Position numbers and translations under genes: made by a program. Shown here piece by piece: positions 9,441 to 19,665 of a stretch of DNA of 64,000 bases. The notes beneath the pieces were generated by a model. It did not search any database. It worked only from the letters and a program-made list of their open reading frames with translations, and was not told where the DNA came from. Origin of the DNA: Mycobacterium sp. AZCC_0083 (GTDB lineage: Bacteria > Actinomycetota > Actinomycetes > Mycobacteriales > Mycobacteriaceae); the NCBI RefSeq assembly GCF_014202335.1, contig NZ_JACHGP010000001.1, forward strand, positions 605,804 through 669,803, written 5' to 3'. How positions within the stretch are numbered: the first letter of the stretch is position 1; each line of letters begins with the position of its first letter.

Positions 9441-10654
9441 GCTTGGGCTCCTTCCGCCGTGGCGGGGTAGAACGCGTATCCGTAATCGGGGATGCCAGCG
9501 CGGTCGGCGACCTTGCGCAGCACCACCGAGCCGGCCTGCCCGATGATGGCCTCGCCCGCAGGTACGCCGGTGACCTTCATCAGCACCCGCACGGGGCTGC
9601 CGTCGAGCTGAACGACGGCGATCGAGTACGGACTGGGCAGGTCCGGCACCGGGATCTGAATGGTGGTCTGGGTGTAGACGGTTCCGGTGCGCGGCAACGG
9701 CTCCAACCGATAATCGGTGACGAGGCTGCCCTCGTCGTCGACCCGGGCACGCGGCGGGAACTGCGGCGCGGTGTCGATCCCTGGCCGCTCATCGAATACC
9801 GCAGCCTCCCAACGCAATTTCGGCTCGAAGGCGCGAGCATAGGCAGGCAACGAGATCGGGATGCCGTTGCCGTCGGCGGTGCGGAACTTGGGCAGTTCGC
9901 GCGATACGGGTTCGTCGCGGCTGATCGTGGTCGGCTCCGATACCGTCACCTCGGCTGCCGTCACGCTTGATTGTTCGATGGCCAGCAGCAGTCCACTCGT
10001 CGCGCTCCGCTCGACCAGTGCGGCCAGCGCCCGGATCACACCGGATGCCGACGAGCTCGGATCCTCCAGCGCGGCCGACGTTTCGAGGTCGCCGCCGAGT
10101 TCCTTGGCCTTCACCCCGACGACCGCAGCGACGGATTGCGTGTTCGTCAGCCCCAGTCGTGCGACGGTCGACTTGACGCCGATCTCACGCTGCAACCTCG
10201 GGTCGCCGTAGTTGTGCCGGACGCCGTCCTCGCCGCGCACGGTGGTCGGCAGACTGCGGGTCTGCCGGGCCACCGCTTCCAGGCTGGTGCCCGTGGCGCC
10301 GACCAACACCGCACCCGCCGCTGCCGCCGTTACCGAGTCATCAGCGGCCAGCACCAGGGTTCCGTCCGTTGCACCGAGAATCTGGTCGAGCACTGCGGGC
10401 GCCCCACCAAGCACCTCACTGACCGCGACGTCGGCGGGCAGCGACAGCCCTGCGAGCAGTACCGCGCCGTTGCCGCCTTCCAGCAGCGGGAAGTCGCGTG
10501 ACACCAAGACAACGCGTTGAGCAGTCGCATCGGGGTCCGCGGCTCGGCCTGCTGCGACCGCCATCGTCAGCGCGTCCTCATCAGGTCCCTTGACCCGGCG
10601 ATCACGGACGGTCCACGGCGGCAGGTAGGTGCCGATCGAGATGACCTGAGTCAT
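9437..10654 (-). CDS. KAS/HMG-CoA-synthase-like domain fused to DUF35 OB-fold domain
   Basis: 405 residues, first gene of the operon with the thiolase and hydratase. The N-terminal part (about 1-230) resembles a ketoacyl synthase III/HMG-CoA synthase fold (ISIGTYLPP start), but no Cys is seen at the active-site region (S-E-V-L-G-G-A-P). The C-terminal 130 residues resemble the DUF35 OB-fold (YTQTTIQIP...SIAVVQLDG...VLMKVTG). The zinc ribbon that normally precedes it is decayed: where the family has C-P-x-C-G-S this reads V-D-D-E-G-S. A structural or acyl-channelling partner of the thiolase is more likely than an independent synthase. Confidence 0.8.
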   Translation of the reverse strand: MTQVISIGTYLPPWTVRDRRVKGPDEDALTMAVAAGRAADPDATAQRVVLVSRDFPLLEGGNGAVLLAGLSLPADVAVSEVLGGAPAVLDQILGATDGTLVLAADDSVTAAAAGAVLVGATGTSLEAVARQTRSLPTTVRGEDGVRHNYGDPRLQREIGVKSTVARLGLTNTQSVAAVVGVKAKELGGDLETSAALEDPSSSASGVIRALAALVERSATSGLLLAIEQSSVTAAEVTVSEPTTISRDEPVSRELPKFRTADGNGIPISLPAYARAFEPKLRWEAAVFDERPGIDTAPQFPPRARVDDEGSLVTDYRLEPLPRTGTVYTQTTIQIPVPDLPSPYSIAVVQLDGSPVRVLMKVTGVPAGEAIIGQAGSVVLRKVADRAGIPDYGYAFYPATAEGAQA

Positions 10655-10699
10655 GGAGCCTCGCTTTGGTCATGGGCGGGTACGCCGCTCAACTAATGA

Positions 10700-10717
10700 G
10701 CTATATAGTTATAGCAT
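10700..10717 (+). promoter_or_regulatory. Candidate operator of the island GntR regulator (box 3)
   Basis: GCTATATAGTTATAGCAT lies between the divergent OB-fold/thiolase operon (start 10654) and the SDR operon (start 10759). It matches the shared element at 11 of 13 or better and adds outer dyad arms (AACTA upstream, TAGTT inside). Confidence 0.6.
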
Positions 10718-10758
10718 TCCAGCGTACGGCCGAGCGACGGCGGAAGGGTCAACGAAGC

Positions 10759-11631
10759 GTGAGCAGAACCCTGAAGGATCGCGTCGTCGTGGTCACCGGC
10801 GCCAGTCGCGGCATCGGTGCCGCCATCGCCATCAGGGCCGCCGCCGACGGCGCGGCCGTGGGGCTACTCGCCAAGACCGAGACACCCAACCCCAAGATCG
10901 CGGGCACGCTGGCCGAGACCGCGACCGCCGTGGAACGCGCTGGTGGGCGGGCGCTGCCGGTGGCCTGCGACGTTCGCGACGCCGCCGCGGTCGCCTCGGC
11001 AATCGGAGCGGTCGCCGAGGCGTTCGACGGCATCGACGTCGTCATCAACAACGCCGGGGCACTGGACCTGAGGCCGACCTCGCAATTGCCTCCGAAGAAC
11101 CTGCGCAAGCTGCTTGAGGTCAACGTCGAGGGGCCGTTCGCGGTGGTACAGGCCGCCCTGCCGCATCTGCGCCGGTCGAGCAACGCGCACGTGGTCAACG
11201 TCTCGCCCCCGCTGAGCCTCGACCCCCGATGGGTTGGCGCCCACGTCGGGCACACCATCGGAAAGTACGCCGAAAGCCTGCTCACACTGGGCTGGGCCGA
11301 CGAGTTCGCCTCGATTCCGATCGCGGTGAACTCGCTGTGGCCGGCCACCACCGTCGCCAGCACCGGAATGATGGTCGCGATGGGCGAAGCGGCCATACGC
11401 GCACAGGCGCGCAGTCCGCAGATCATGGCCGACGCGGTGCACGCGCTGATCACCAGGCCCGCGGCGTCGTGTACCGGTCACTTCTACACCGACGAGGGGA
11501 TCCTCCGCGAAGAAGGGTGGACCGACGACGACCTGTCGGAGTACCGGTTGGCCGTCCGCGAAGAGGACCTGACGCCCAACTTCTACCTTCCGTCGGCACC
11601 ATTGCCCACCGTCCCGGGGGTCGTGCAGTGA
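10759..11631 (+). CDS. Short-chain dehydrogenase/reductase, HSDL2-like, with Tyr-to-His at the catalytic position
   Basis: 290 residues from GTG, with GAAGGG about ten bases upstream; an upstream in-frame start at 10666 would cover the operator and is rejected. The Rossmann motif TGASRGIG (about residue 13) and NNAG (about 100) are clear. The catalytic Y-x-x-x-K reads H-T-I-G-K, so the general-base Tyr is replaced by His (one base change, TAC to CAC) while the Lys is kept. Overall it resembles the HSDL2/citronellol-dehydrogenase-like SDRs. It overlaps the next dehydrogenase by four bases and heads a four-gene operon. Activity may be altered or lost. Confidence 0.87.
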   Translation: MSRTLKDRVVVVTGASRGIGAAIAIRAAADGAAVGLLAKTETPNPKIAGTLAETATAVERAGGRALPVACDVRDAAAVASAIGAVAEAFDGIDVVINNAGALDLRPTSQLPPKNLRKLLEVNVEGPFAVVQAALPHLRRSSNAHVVNVSPPLSLDPRWVGAHVGHTIGKYAESLLTLGWADEFASIPIAVNSLWPATTVASTGMMVAMGEAAIRAQARSPQIMADAVHALITRPAASCTGHFYTDEGILREEGWTDDDLSEYRLAVREEDLTPNFYLPSAPLPTVPGVVQ

Positions 11632-12776
11632 ATTCGTTCGACGCGTTGAGCGCCAGTGAGCCGGAGTTGGTCAAACTGCGCTTCGCCGTCCGCGATTTCC
11701 TGCGGTCCGACCTCGCCGAATTCGGCTGGACACCCGCCGTCGATGCGTGGCTCGGTCAGTGGGACGAAGGATTCTCGGCGCGTCTTGGTGCCGCTGGATT
11801 CCTCGGGCTGACGATCCCCAAACGATACGGCGGTCACCAACTGGGCCACCTGCACCGTTACGTCGTGACCGAGGAACTGATTGCCGCGGGCGCGCCGGTG
11901 GCCGCGCACTGGACCGCCGACCGACAGGTGGCGCCAAGCCTGCTGACGTATGGCACCGAGGCACAGCGCGAACGGTTGCTACCGCAAATCGTTGCGGGCA
12001 AGCTCTATTCGTCGATCGGCATGAGCGAACACGGTGCCGGATCCGATCTCGCCGCCGTGCAGACCAAAGCCGTCCGCACCGACGGCGGCTGGCAGCTTTC
12101 CGGCACCAAGGTGTGGACCAGCGGAGCACACCACGCGCATCAAGTGGTCGTGCTGGCTCGCACCAGCCCCCAGGATCCCCAGCACCGACACGACGGGTTC
12201 AGCCAGTTCCTCGTGCCCTGCGACGCCGACGGTGTTCGCGTCGAACCGATCCTCCTGATGTCGGGTGCCCACCACTTCAATGAGGTGATCCTCGACCAGG
12301 TCTTCGTGCCCGACGCCGACGTGCTCGGCGAGGTCGGCAACGGCTGGCACCAGGTGACATCCGAGTTGTCGTTCGAACGCAGCGGGCCCGAACGAATTCT
12401 GTCCACCGGCCCACTGCTGCTCGCGGCGATCCGCGCACTCGGAACCGGGCCAACGGTAGACGATCGCACCGCCGCCGATGTCGGTCACCTACTGGCGCAG
12501 CTCATCTCGCTGCGGCAGCTGTCGCTGTCCGTGGCGCGCACACTCACCGACGGCGGCGCCGCGGCGAACCCAGCTGCGCTGGTCAAGGACCTCGGCACCA
12601 CGTTCGAGACCGAGTCCGTCGAGTTGATCGCCGATCTGCTGGAGGGATTGCCGCCGAATCCGGAACTGGAGACGATGCTGACGACTGCGTGGCTGCACAA
12701 GCCCATGTTCACCCTGCGCGGCGGCACCAACGAGGTGCTTCGCGGTGTGGTCGCACGTGGGATGGGGTTGAGATGA
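11628..12776 (+). CDS. Acyl-CoA dehydrogenase, first subunit of second coupled pair
   Basis: 382 residues from GTG (GTGA overlap with the SDR). A full acyl-CoA dehydrogenase with IPKRYGGHQ near residue 60, GMSEHGAGSDLAAVQTKA (about 130), GTKVWTSGA (about 155) and a C-terminal LRGGTNEVLRGVVARGMGL segment. It overlaps the next gene by four bases, repeating the pair architecture at 2360/3577. Likely a heterotetramer with the next product acting on a bulky or branched acyl-CoA; the substrate is inference only. Confidence 0.92.
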   Translation: MNSFDALSASEPELVKLRFAVRDFLRSDLAEFGWTPAVDAWLGQWDEGFSARLGAAGFLGLTIPKRYGGHQLGHLHRYVVTEELIAAGAPVAAHWTADRQVAPSLLTYGTEAQRERLLPQIVAGKLYSSIGMSEHGAGSDLAAVQTKAVRTDGGWQLSGTKVWTSGAHHAHQVVVLARTSPQDPQHRHDGFSQFLVPCDADGVRVEPILLMSGAHHFNEVILDQVFVPDADVLGEVGNGWHQVTSELSFERSGPERILSTGPLLLAAIRALGTGPTVDDRTAADVGHLLAQLISLRQLSLSVARTLTDGGAAANPAALVKDLGTTFETESVELIADLLEGLPPNPELETMLTTAWLHKPMFTLRGGTNEVLRGVVARGMGLR

Positions 12777-13864
12777 CCGCACTCGCCGGAGGAGTCTTCG
12801 CCACAAAGGGCATTCAGGATGACGACGCCGACCTTCGCCAGCTCGTCGATGACCTCGGGCGACGCTCTTACGAAGCCAGCCTTGGACGCCGCGGCGTGCC
12901 CGACCGGTTCGACGCCGACCTCTGGCGCAACCTCGAAGATACCGGGCTGGCCCGATTGACGAGTACCCCCGACATGGACGCAGGCCCGTCCGAACTCGCG
13001 GTCGTGCTCTACGGGCTGGCCCGGCACGCGGCGGCGGCGCCCTTGGCCGAAACCGATGCCCTCGCAGGCTGGCTCGGGCGCCAAGCCGGCATCGAGCTAC
13101 CCGATGGGCCGCTTACCGTCGCCATCGCCGACGCCGAGACCGGTGGCGCGCAAATCAGTGGCACTGCGCATGCCGTTCCGTGGGCACGGGCGTGCACCAC
13201 GGTGCTCGCGGTTCAGGGTAACGGCGGCCTGCGAGTCGGCGTGCTCGACGCGTCGTCGAGCACGCTGCTCGAAGGCCACAACCTGGCCGGAGAACCGCGC
13301 GATGCGATCGCCTTCGACGTGCCTGCCGACCAGCTACACGCCGTGAACCCGTCGTTGGCTGCCGAACTCCAGATCCGCGGCGCGTGGGCACGCTGCGTAC
13401 AGATCGTTGGCGCCCTTGACGCTGCCGCGGTGCTATCGGTGGAGCACACCCGCCAGAGAGTCCAGTTCGGCCGCCCGCTCAGCGCGTTCCAGTCCGTGCA
13501 GCAGTCGCTGGCCGGAATGGCCGGCGAGATCGAAAGAGCCCGCGCCGCCGTCGAACTGGCGGTCGCCCTGGCCGCCGAACACGGCTTCGACTCACCACAC
13601 ACCGACTACGCCGTCACCGTCGCCAAGATCACGGTCGGCCGTGCCGTCGGCCCAGTTGCGACCATTGCCCATCAACTGCACGGGGCGATCGGCGTGACCG
13701 GCGAGCATCCGCTGTGGTTGTTCACGCTGCGCGCCCAGAGCTGGGTTTCCGACTACGGCACCACCAGCCACTTCGCGCGCCGACTGGGCCGCCTCGCCCT
13801 GGCTGCGGAGGATCCATGGGATCTGGTGACGGGCGATCTGACCCAAGTCGAAAACAAGAGATGA
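12773..13864 (+). CDS. Acyl-CoA dehydrogenase-like second subunit
   Basis: 363 residues from the ATG overlapping the upstream stop. The C-terminal dehydrogenase bundle is clear (RQRVQFGRPLSAFQSVQQSLAGMAGEIERA, HQLHGAIGVTGEHPLWLFTLRA). The middle flavin-binding SEP..GSD motif is absent, as in the second gene of the first pair. Mycobacterial paired dehydrogenases of this form assemble with one catalytic and one degenerate chain. Same operon; the 3' neighbour SDR follows after 10 bases. Confidence 0.87.
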   Translation: MTALAGGVFATKGIQDDDADLRQLVDDLGRRSYEASLGRRGVPDRFDADLWRNLEDTGLARLTSTPDMDAGPSELAVVLYGLARHAAAAPLAETDALAGWLGRQAGIELPDGPLTVAIADAETGGAQISGTAHAVPWARACTTVLAVQGNGGLRVGVLDASSSTLLEGHNLAGEPRDAIAFDVPADQLHAVNPSLAAELQIRGAWARCVQIVGALDAAAVLSVEHTRQRVQFGRPLSAFQSVQQSLAGMAGEIERARAAVELAVALAAEHGFDSPHTDYAVTVAKITVGRAVGPVATIAHQLHGAIGVTGEHPLWLFTLRAQSWVSDYGTTSHFARRLGRLALAAEDPWDLVTGDLTQVENKR

Positions 13865-13874
13865 AGGAGAACCG

Positions 13875-14654
13875 GTGACGGTACAACAATTCGAAGGCGC
13901 GTCGGCGATTGTCAGCGGCGGCGCAGGCGGTCTTGGCGAGGCAACGGTGCGTCGGCTGCATGCCGACGGACTGGGCGTGGTGATCGCCGATCTCGCGGCG
14001 GACAAGGGCAAGGCGCTGGCCGACGAGCTCGGCAGCCGGGCGCTGTTCGTCAGCACCGACGTGACGAGTGACGACAGCGTCCTTAGCGCCATCGAGCAGG
14101 CCAGCCAGCTCGGCCAGTTGCGCTACGCCGTCGTCGCACACGGCGGTTTCGGTGTGGCACAACGGATCGTGCAGCGCGACGGCAGCCCGGCCGACATGGG
14201 CGGCTTCAAGAAGACCATCGACCTGTACCTCAACGGCACGTACAACCTGACCCGCCTGGTGGCGGCGTCGGTGGCGACTGCGGAACCGCGCGACGGGGGG
14301 GAACGGGGCGCCATCGTGATGACCGCCTCGGTGGCCGGCTACGAGGGCCAGATCGGGCAGACGGCCTATGCCGCGGCGAAAGCCGGCGTCATCGGGTTGA
14401 CCATCGCGGCTGCCCGCGACCTCAGTTCGGTGGGCATTCGGGTGAACACCATCGCGCCGGGCACCATGAAGACGCCGATCATGGAGTCGGTCGGCGAAGA
14501 GGCGATCGCCAAGTTCGCCGCCAACATTCCGTTCCCGAAGCGACTGGGCACCCCCGACGAATACGCCGATGCGGCAGCGTTCCTGCTCACCAACGGCTAC
14601 GTCAACGGTGAAGTCATGCGCCTCGACGGCGCGCAGCGCTTCACCCCGAAGTAA
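13875..14654 (+). CDS. Short-chain dehydrogenase, HSD10 / 3-hydroxyacyl-CoA dehydrogenase-like
   Basis: 259 residues from GTG, with AAGGAG seven bases upstream. The nucleotide-binding motif is S-G-G-A-G-G-L-G (about residue 14). The catalytic Ser in MTASVAGYEG (about 157) and Tyr/Lys in YAAAKAG (about 168-172) are intact, followed by RVNTIAPG. The glycine motif and the C-terminal N-G-E-V-M-R-L-D-G-A resemble type-II 3-hydroxyacyl-CoA dehydrogenases, so oxidation of a 3-hydroxyacyl-CoA is the likely role. It is the last gene of its operon; a strong hairpin follows 17 bases later. Confidence 0.9.
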   Translation: MTVQQFEGASAIVSGGAGGLGEATVRRLHADGLGVVIADLAADKGKALADELGSRALFVSTDVTSDDSVLSAIEQASQLGQLRYAVVAHGGFGVAQRIVQRDGSPADMGGFKKTIDLYLNGTYNLTRLVAASVATAEPRDGGERGAIVMTASVAGYEGQIGQTAYAAAKAGVIGLTIAAARDLSSVGIRVNTIAPGTMKTPIMESVGEEAIAKFAANIPFPKRLGTPDEYADAAAFLLTNGYVNGEVMRLDGAQRFTPK

Positions 14655-14671
14655 TCGGACCACTCGAGTTT

Positions 14672-14704
14672 GACGGCCTGGCTGCTACCGGCAGCCAGGC
14701 CGTC
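14672..14704 (+). terminator. Perfect 14-bp stem hairpin after SDR operon
   Basis: GACGGCCTGGCTGC pairs perfectly with GCAGCCAGGCCGTC across a five-base TACCG loop. No T-run follows, which is common in mycobacteria. It separates the SDR operon from the TesB gene. Confidence 0.75.
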
Positions 14705-14778
14705 GGTCCGATCACCAAGCGGGGCCCGAACGTGCTTCCGAACACGAACTTCGGTTCAAGACACCAAGATTGGGTCGA

Positions 14779-15630
14779 ATGCTGGTGACGCTCGCAGACG
14801 TCTTGAGGTTGTTCGAGCTGACAGTGCTGGGACCCGACACCTTCGAGGGCACCCAGCCCGATCCGCCCAACCACCACATCGTCGGTGGCCAGCTCGCCGC
14901 GCAGGCGTTGATGGCGGCCAGTCGGACCGCGCAGGGGCGTCGCCCGCATAGTTTGCACGTCTACTTCCTGCGCCGTGGCGACGCACGCAGGCCGGTCCGG
15001 TTCGAGGTCACCCGACTACACGACGGCGGCACGTTCACGTCCCGTCGGGTCGCGGCCACCCAGGACGGCGAGGTACTGATGGAGGGCCTCTCCTCGTTCG
15101 CCGCCGCCGTCGACTCGACCGCCTACCAGCGCCCGATGCCCGACGCGCCAGCACCCGAATCGTTGATTCCGATCGAAGAACAACTCGCCCCCTACGCCGC
15201 GGAGTTCGACGGCTGGTGGCTCGACAAACGCCCGTTCGACGTCCGGTACGTCGATCCGCCCCCGCGCATCGCCATGGACTCAGAAGAGCCTGCGGGGCCG
15301 CTGAGCCGGATCTGGCTGCGGGCCAGGGGCGCCATTCCGGCCGACCCCGTCGTGAACAGCTGCGTGCTGACCCTTCAGACCGCCCTCACGCCGGTGGAGG
15401 CCACGCTCGGACCGATGCGAAAGTCGCAGTACGACATCTCGGCGCTACTCGATCACACGGTGTGGTTCCACCGGCCCGCCGACTTCTCGAATTGGCTCTT
15501 CTACGAGCAGGCCTCACCCACCGGGGTCGCAGGTCGTGCGTTGGCGACGGGCACGGTCTACAACCGCAACGGGGATTTGGTGTGCACCGCCGCCCAGGAG
15601 GTCTACTTTCCCTCGCCCAAACATAGCTAG
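14779..15630 (+). CDS. tesB: Acyl-CoA thioesterase II (TesB family)
   Basis: 283 residues, close to the family's usual 285-290, with two hotdog domains. Landmarks are F-E-G-T-Q (about residue 20), H-I-V-G-G-Q-L-A-A-Q-A-L (about 33), HSLHVYFLRRGD (about 55) and the catalytic-Asp region LLDHTVWFHRP (about 230). It hydrolyses acyl-CoA to free acid and CoA. The start is uncertain: ATG 14779 is used, while TTG 14770 and GTG 14785 are also in frame and none has a strong ribosome site. It stands alone between a terminator-like hairpin and a convergent hydratase. Confidence 0.88.
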   Translation: MLVTLADVLRLFELTVLGPDTFEGTQPDPPNHHIVGGQLAAQALMAASRTAQGRRPHSLHVYFLRRGDARRPVRFEVTRLHDGGTFTSRRVAATQDGEVLMEGLSSFAAAVDSTAYQRPMPDAPAPESLIPIEEQLAPYAAEFDGWWLDKRPFDVRYVDPPPRIAMDSEEPAGPLSRIWLRARGAIPADPVVNSCVLTLQTALTPVEATLGPMRKSQYDISALLDHTVWFHRPADFSNWLFYEQASPTGVAGRALATGTVYNRNGDLVCTAAQEVYFPSPKHS

Positions 15631-15671
15631 GCGACGCCAGCAAATGCTCCGCAGCCCGCCCATGGACGGCG

Positions 15672-16499
15672 CTACAGCCGGCCCTCGACCTGAAGCTCGG
15701 GGTGCACCCAGTCCGGGGAGTTCTTCTGCTTGAACGCCCGGAACCCTTCGCGTGCCTCGGGTCCGAACAGGCTCGTCTGCATGCCGATCCGGTCGAACAA
15801 TCCCAGGTAGCCATCCAGGCTGGACTTGATCACGCCGCGCGCCCCAGGAGCTGTCCGGCAGCACTGCGCGAGAAGCTCTTTGGCTGTTTCGATCAGGTCG
15901 TCGTGCGGAACCACCCTGGCTACCATGCCCCACTCGACGGCCTCCTCGGCGTTCAGAGTCCGGCCGGTGAACATCAGATCCTTGGTGCGGACCGGTCCGA
16001 TCATGCGTGCCAGCACCTGGCTGTAGTACGTGTCGGCGATGCCGCGGAACAACTCGGGCACGCGGAACGTCGCCCGGTCGCTGACCACGGCGAGATCGCT
16101 GCACATCGCGATCTGCAGGCCGCCACCCTGACACAGGCCGTTCACCGCCGAGACCACCGGCTTCGGCGACTGCCGCAGGATGTCGAACGGCGTGACGTCC
16201 ATGCCCATCGTCGAGGCGAAGTCCATCCAGTTGTCCTCTGCGGCCTGGCCGAGGTCACCACCGGGGGCAAAGACGTCACCCGTGCCGGTGATGAGCAGAC
16301 CCGCGAGATCGGGATCGGCGTTGACCCGGCTGATGGCGTACCGGATGCCGAAGTACATCGCGGGCGTCATGGCGTTGCGCGCCTTCGGACGGTCCAGGGT
16401 GCAGATCGCGAAGGCGCCTTCGCGTTTGAACGTCAGGAAGGGCGTGCCCAGCCAATCGCCGTCGGGTGGGCGCGGACCGCCATTGGGGCTATCGGACAT
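15672..16499 (-). CDS. Enoyl-CoA hydratase/isomerase family protein
   Basis: 275-residue crotonase-fold enzyme. The oxyanion-hole segments are F-A-P-G-G-D-L (about residue 77) and NGLCQGGGLQIAMCSDLAV (about 118), and FRVPELFRGI (about 140) carries an acidic residue near the usual catalytic position. It hydrates or isomerises a double bond in an acyl-CoA. It is divergent from the SDR-SDR-P450 operon, sharing a 168-bp region with island box 4, and convergent with TesB. Confidence 0.9.
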   Translation of the reverse strand: MSDSPNGGPRPPDGDWLGTPFLTFKREGAFAICTLDRPKARNAMTPAMYFGIRYAISRVNADPDLAGLLITGTGDVFAPGGDLGQAAEDNWMDFASTMGMDVTPFDILRQSPKPVVSAVNGLCQGGGLQIAMCSDLAVVSDRATFRVPELFRGIADTYYSQVLARMIGPVRTKDLMFTGRTLNAEEAVEWGMVARVVPHDDLIETAKELLAQCCRTAPGARGVIKSSLDGYLGLFDRIGMQTSLFGPEAREGFRAFKQKNSPDWVHPELQVEGRL

Positions 16500-16546
16500 G
16501 TGGGAATCCCTTCCATAGCGTCGACCGGCTTGTCTCCATCAAATTA

Positions 16547-16564
16547 GCCAAATAGTTGTATGAT
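16547..16564 (+). promoter_or_regulatory. Candidate operator of the island GntR regulator (box 4)
   Basis: GCCAAATAGTTGTATGAT matches the shared 13-bp element at 11 positions. It lies 48 bp upstream of the minus-strand hydratase and about 100 bp upstream of the mycofactocin-type SDR. Confidence 0.55.
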
Positions 16565-16667
16565 TCCAAACTCGCGGCGTAGCATCCACGGGGTGGCACA
16601 CGTCACTGCCGCGTGCCCGCGCCGCCCTTCTCAGCGCGGCCGATAGCGAGCTACTGGAGGAATACGA

Positions 16668-17495
16668 ATGGGTTCACTCGACGACCGGGTCGTCTTCATC
16701 ACCGGCGCCGCCCGCGGGCAGGGCCGCTCGCACGCCGTGATGTGCGCCGAGCAAGGTGCCAACATCGTCGGAGTCGACATCTGTGAAGACCTCGAGATCG
16801 TGCCCTACAAGCTGGGTACTTTCGAGGATCTCGAGGAGACCGCTCGCCACGTCGAGAAGACCGGGCAGGAAATGCTTTTCAGCAAGGCTGACGTCCGCGA
16901 CAAAGCGGCCCTGCAGCAGGCTTTCGACGCGGGTGTCAAGAAGTTCGGCCACATCGACACCGTCATCGCCAATGCCGGTGTGGTCTTGACCAACGCTGAC
17001 GAGCGGGACGCCTCCGAAGCTCTGCGCCTCGGGCTCGACATCATGCTCATCGGGGTGTGGAACACCTTCCAGGTCGCGATTCCACACATCAAGGAGCGCG
17101 GCAAGGGCGGCAACCTGATCGCGACCAGCTCCATGATCGCGCTCCTTGATCTCACCGATGGCCGCGGCGGCACCGATGCCTACCTGACGTCGAAACTCGC
17201 GATCACCGGCCTGGTGCGCGCGTACGCACTCATGCTCGCCAACGACCGCATTCGTGTCAACGCCGTGGCGCCGACCAATTGCGCGACACCGATGATCACC
17301 GAGAACCCTGCGCTGTTCAAGGTGATCGAGGAGAACCCGCATCTGGTCAACGCGATGTCGACCGCGCTGCCGGACTTCCCGATGATCGAGCCACGCGATG
17401 TCAGCAATGCGATCCTGTTCCTGATCAGCGACGCAGGCCGCACGTTCACCGGAAGCTTGTTGAAGGTGGACGCCGGGATGGACGTCAAGCGCTAG
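16668..17495 (+). CDS. Mycofactocin-coupled SDR family oxidoreductase
   Basis: 275 residues from ATG, with CTGGAGG upstream. The motif TGAARGQGRSHAV (about residues 12-24), G-V-D-I-C after strand 2, an inserted loop around residues 45-65 and the Tyr/Lys pair Y-L-T-S-K (about 183) are typical of the mycofactocin-associated SDR family. These enzymes keep their nicotinamide cofactor bound and pass electrons to mycofactocin. An alcohol dehydrogenase role fits the P450 two genes downstream. The next SDR starts 12 bases after its stop. Confidence 0.92.
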   Translation: MGSLDDRVVFITGAARGQGRSHAVMCAEQGANIVGVDICEDLEIVPYKLGTFEDLEETARHVEKTGQEMLFSKADVRDKAALQQAFDAGVKKFGHIDTVIANAGVVLTNADERDASEALRLGLDIMLIGVWNTFQVAIPHIKERGKGGNLIATSSMIALLDLTDGRGGTDAYLTSKLAITGLVRAYALMLANDRIRVNAVAPTNCATPMITENPALFKVIEENPHLVNAMSTALPDFPMIEPRDVSNAILFLISDAGRTFTGSLLKVDAGMDVKR

Positions 17496-17507
17496 CGACC
17501 GCACCCG

Positions 17508-19477
<1,970 letters not shown>

Positions 19478-19509
19478 GCTGCCAAGCCGACGGCGGGTAC
19501 CTGTTTCGT

Positions 19510-19545
19510 AGCCAGTCGGCCGGGTCGACCGTCTGCCGATTGGCT
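19510..19545 (+). terminator. Hairpin downstream of P450
   Basis: AGCCAGTCGGC pairs with GCCGATTGGCT (11-bp stem with one G-U pair, 14-base loop), 32 bases after the P450 stop. No T-run. Confidence 0.5.
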
Positions 19546-19625
19546 GGCGGATCTGCATGGTGTAACCCATGGCCTGGTTAGTGCCCTGAGGCCAATTTCG
19601 TTACGTCATAGCCGAATACCCAATA

Positions 19626-19648
19626 TTTTCGGCATCTATGTCAAAAAT
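19626..19648 (+). promoter_or_regulatory. 23-bp palindromic operator, copy A
   Basis: The sequence from 19626 has arms TTTTCGGCA and TGTCAAAAA around TCTA and matches the element at 34712 at 19 of 23 positions. It ends 17 bases before the ATG of the isochorismatase-fold gene, so a bound protein would block its transcription. Confidence 0.65.
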
Positions 19649-19665
19649 TGACCTACTATACGAGG

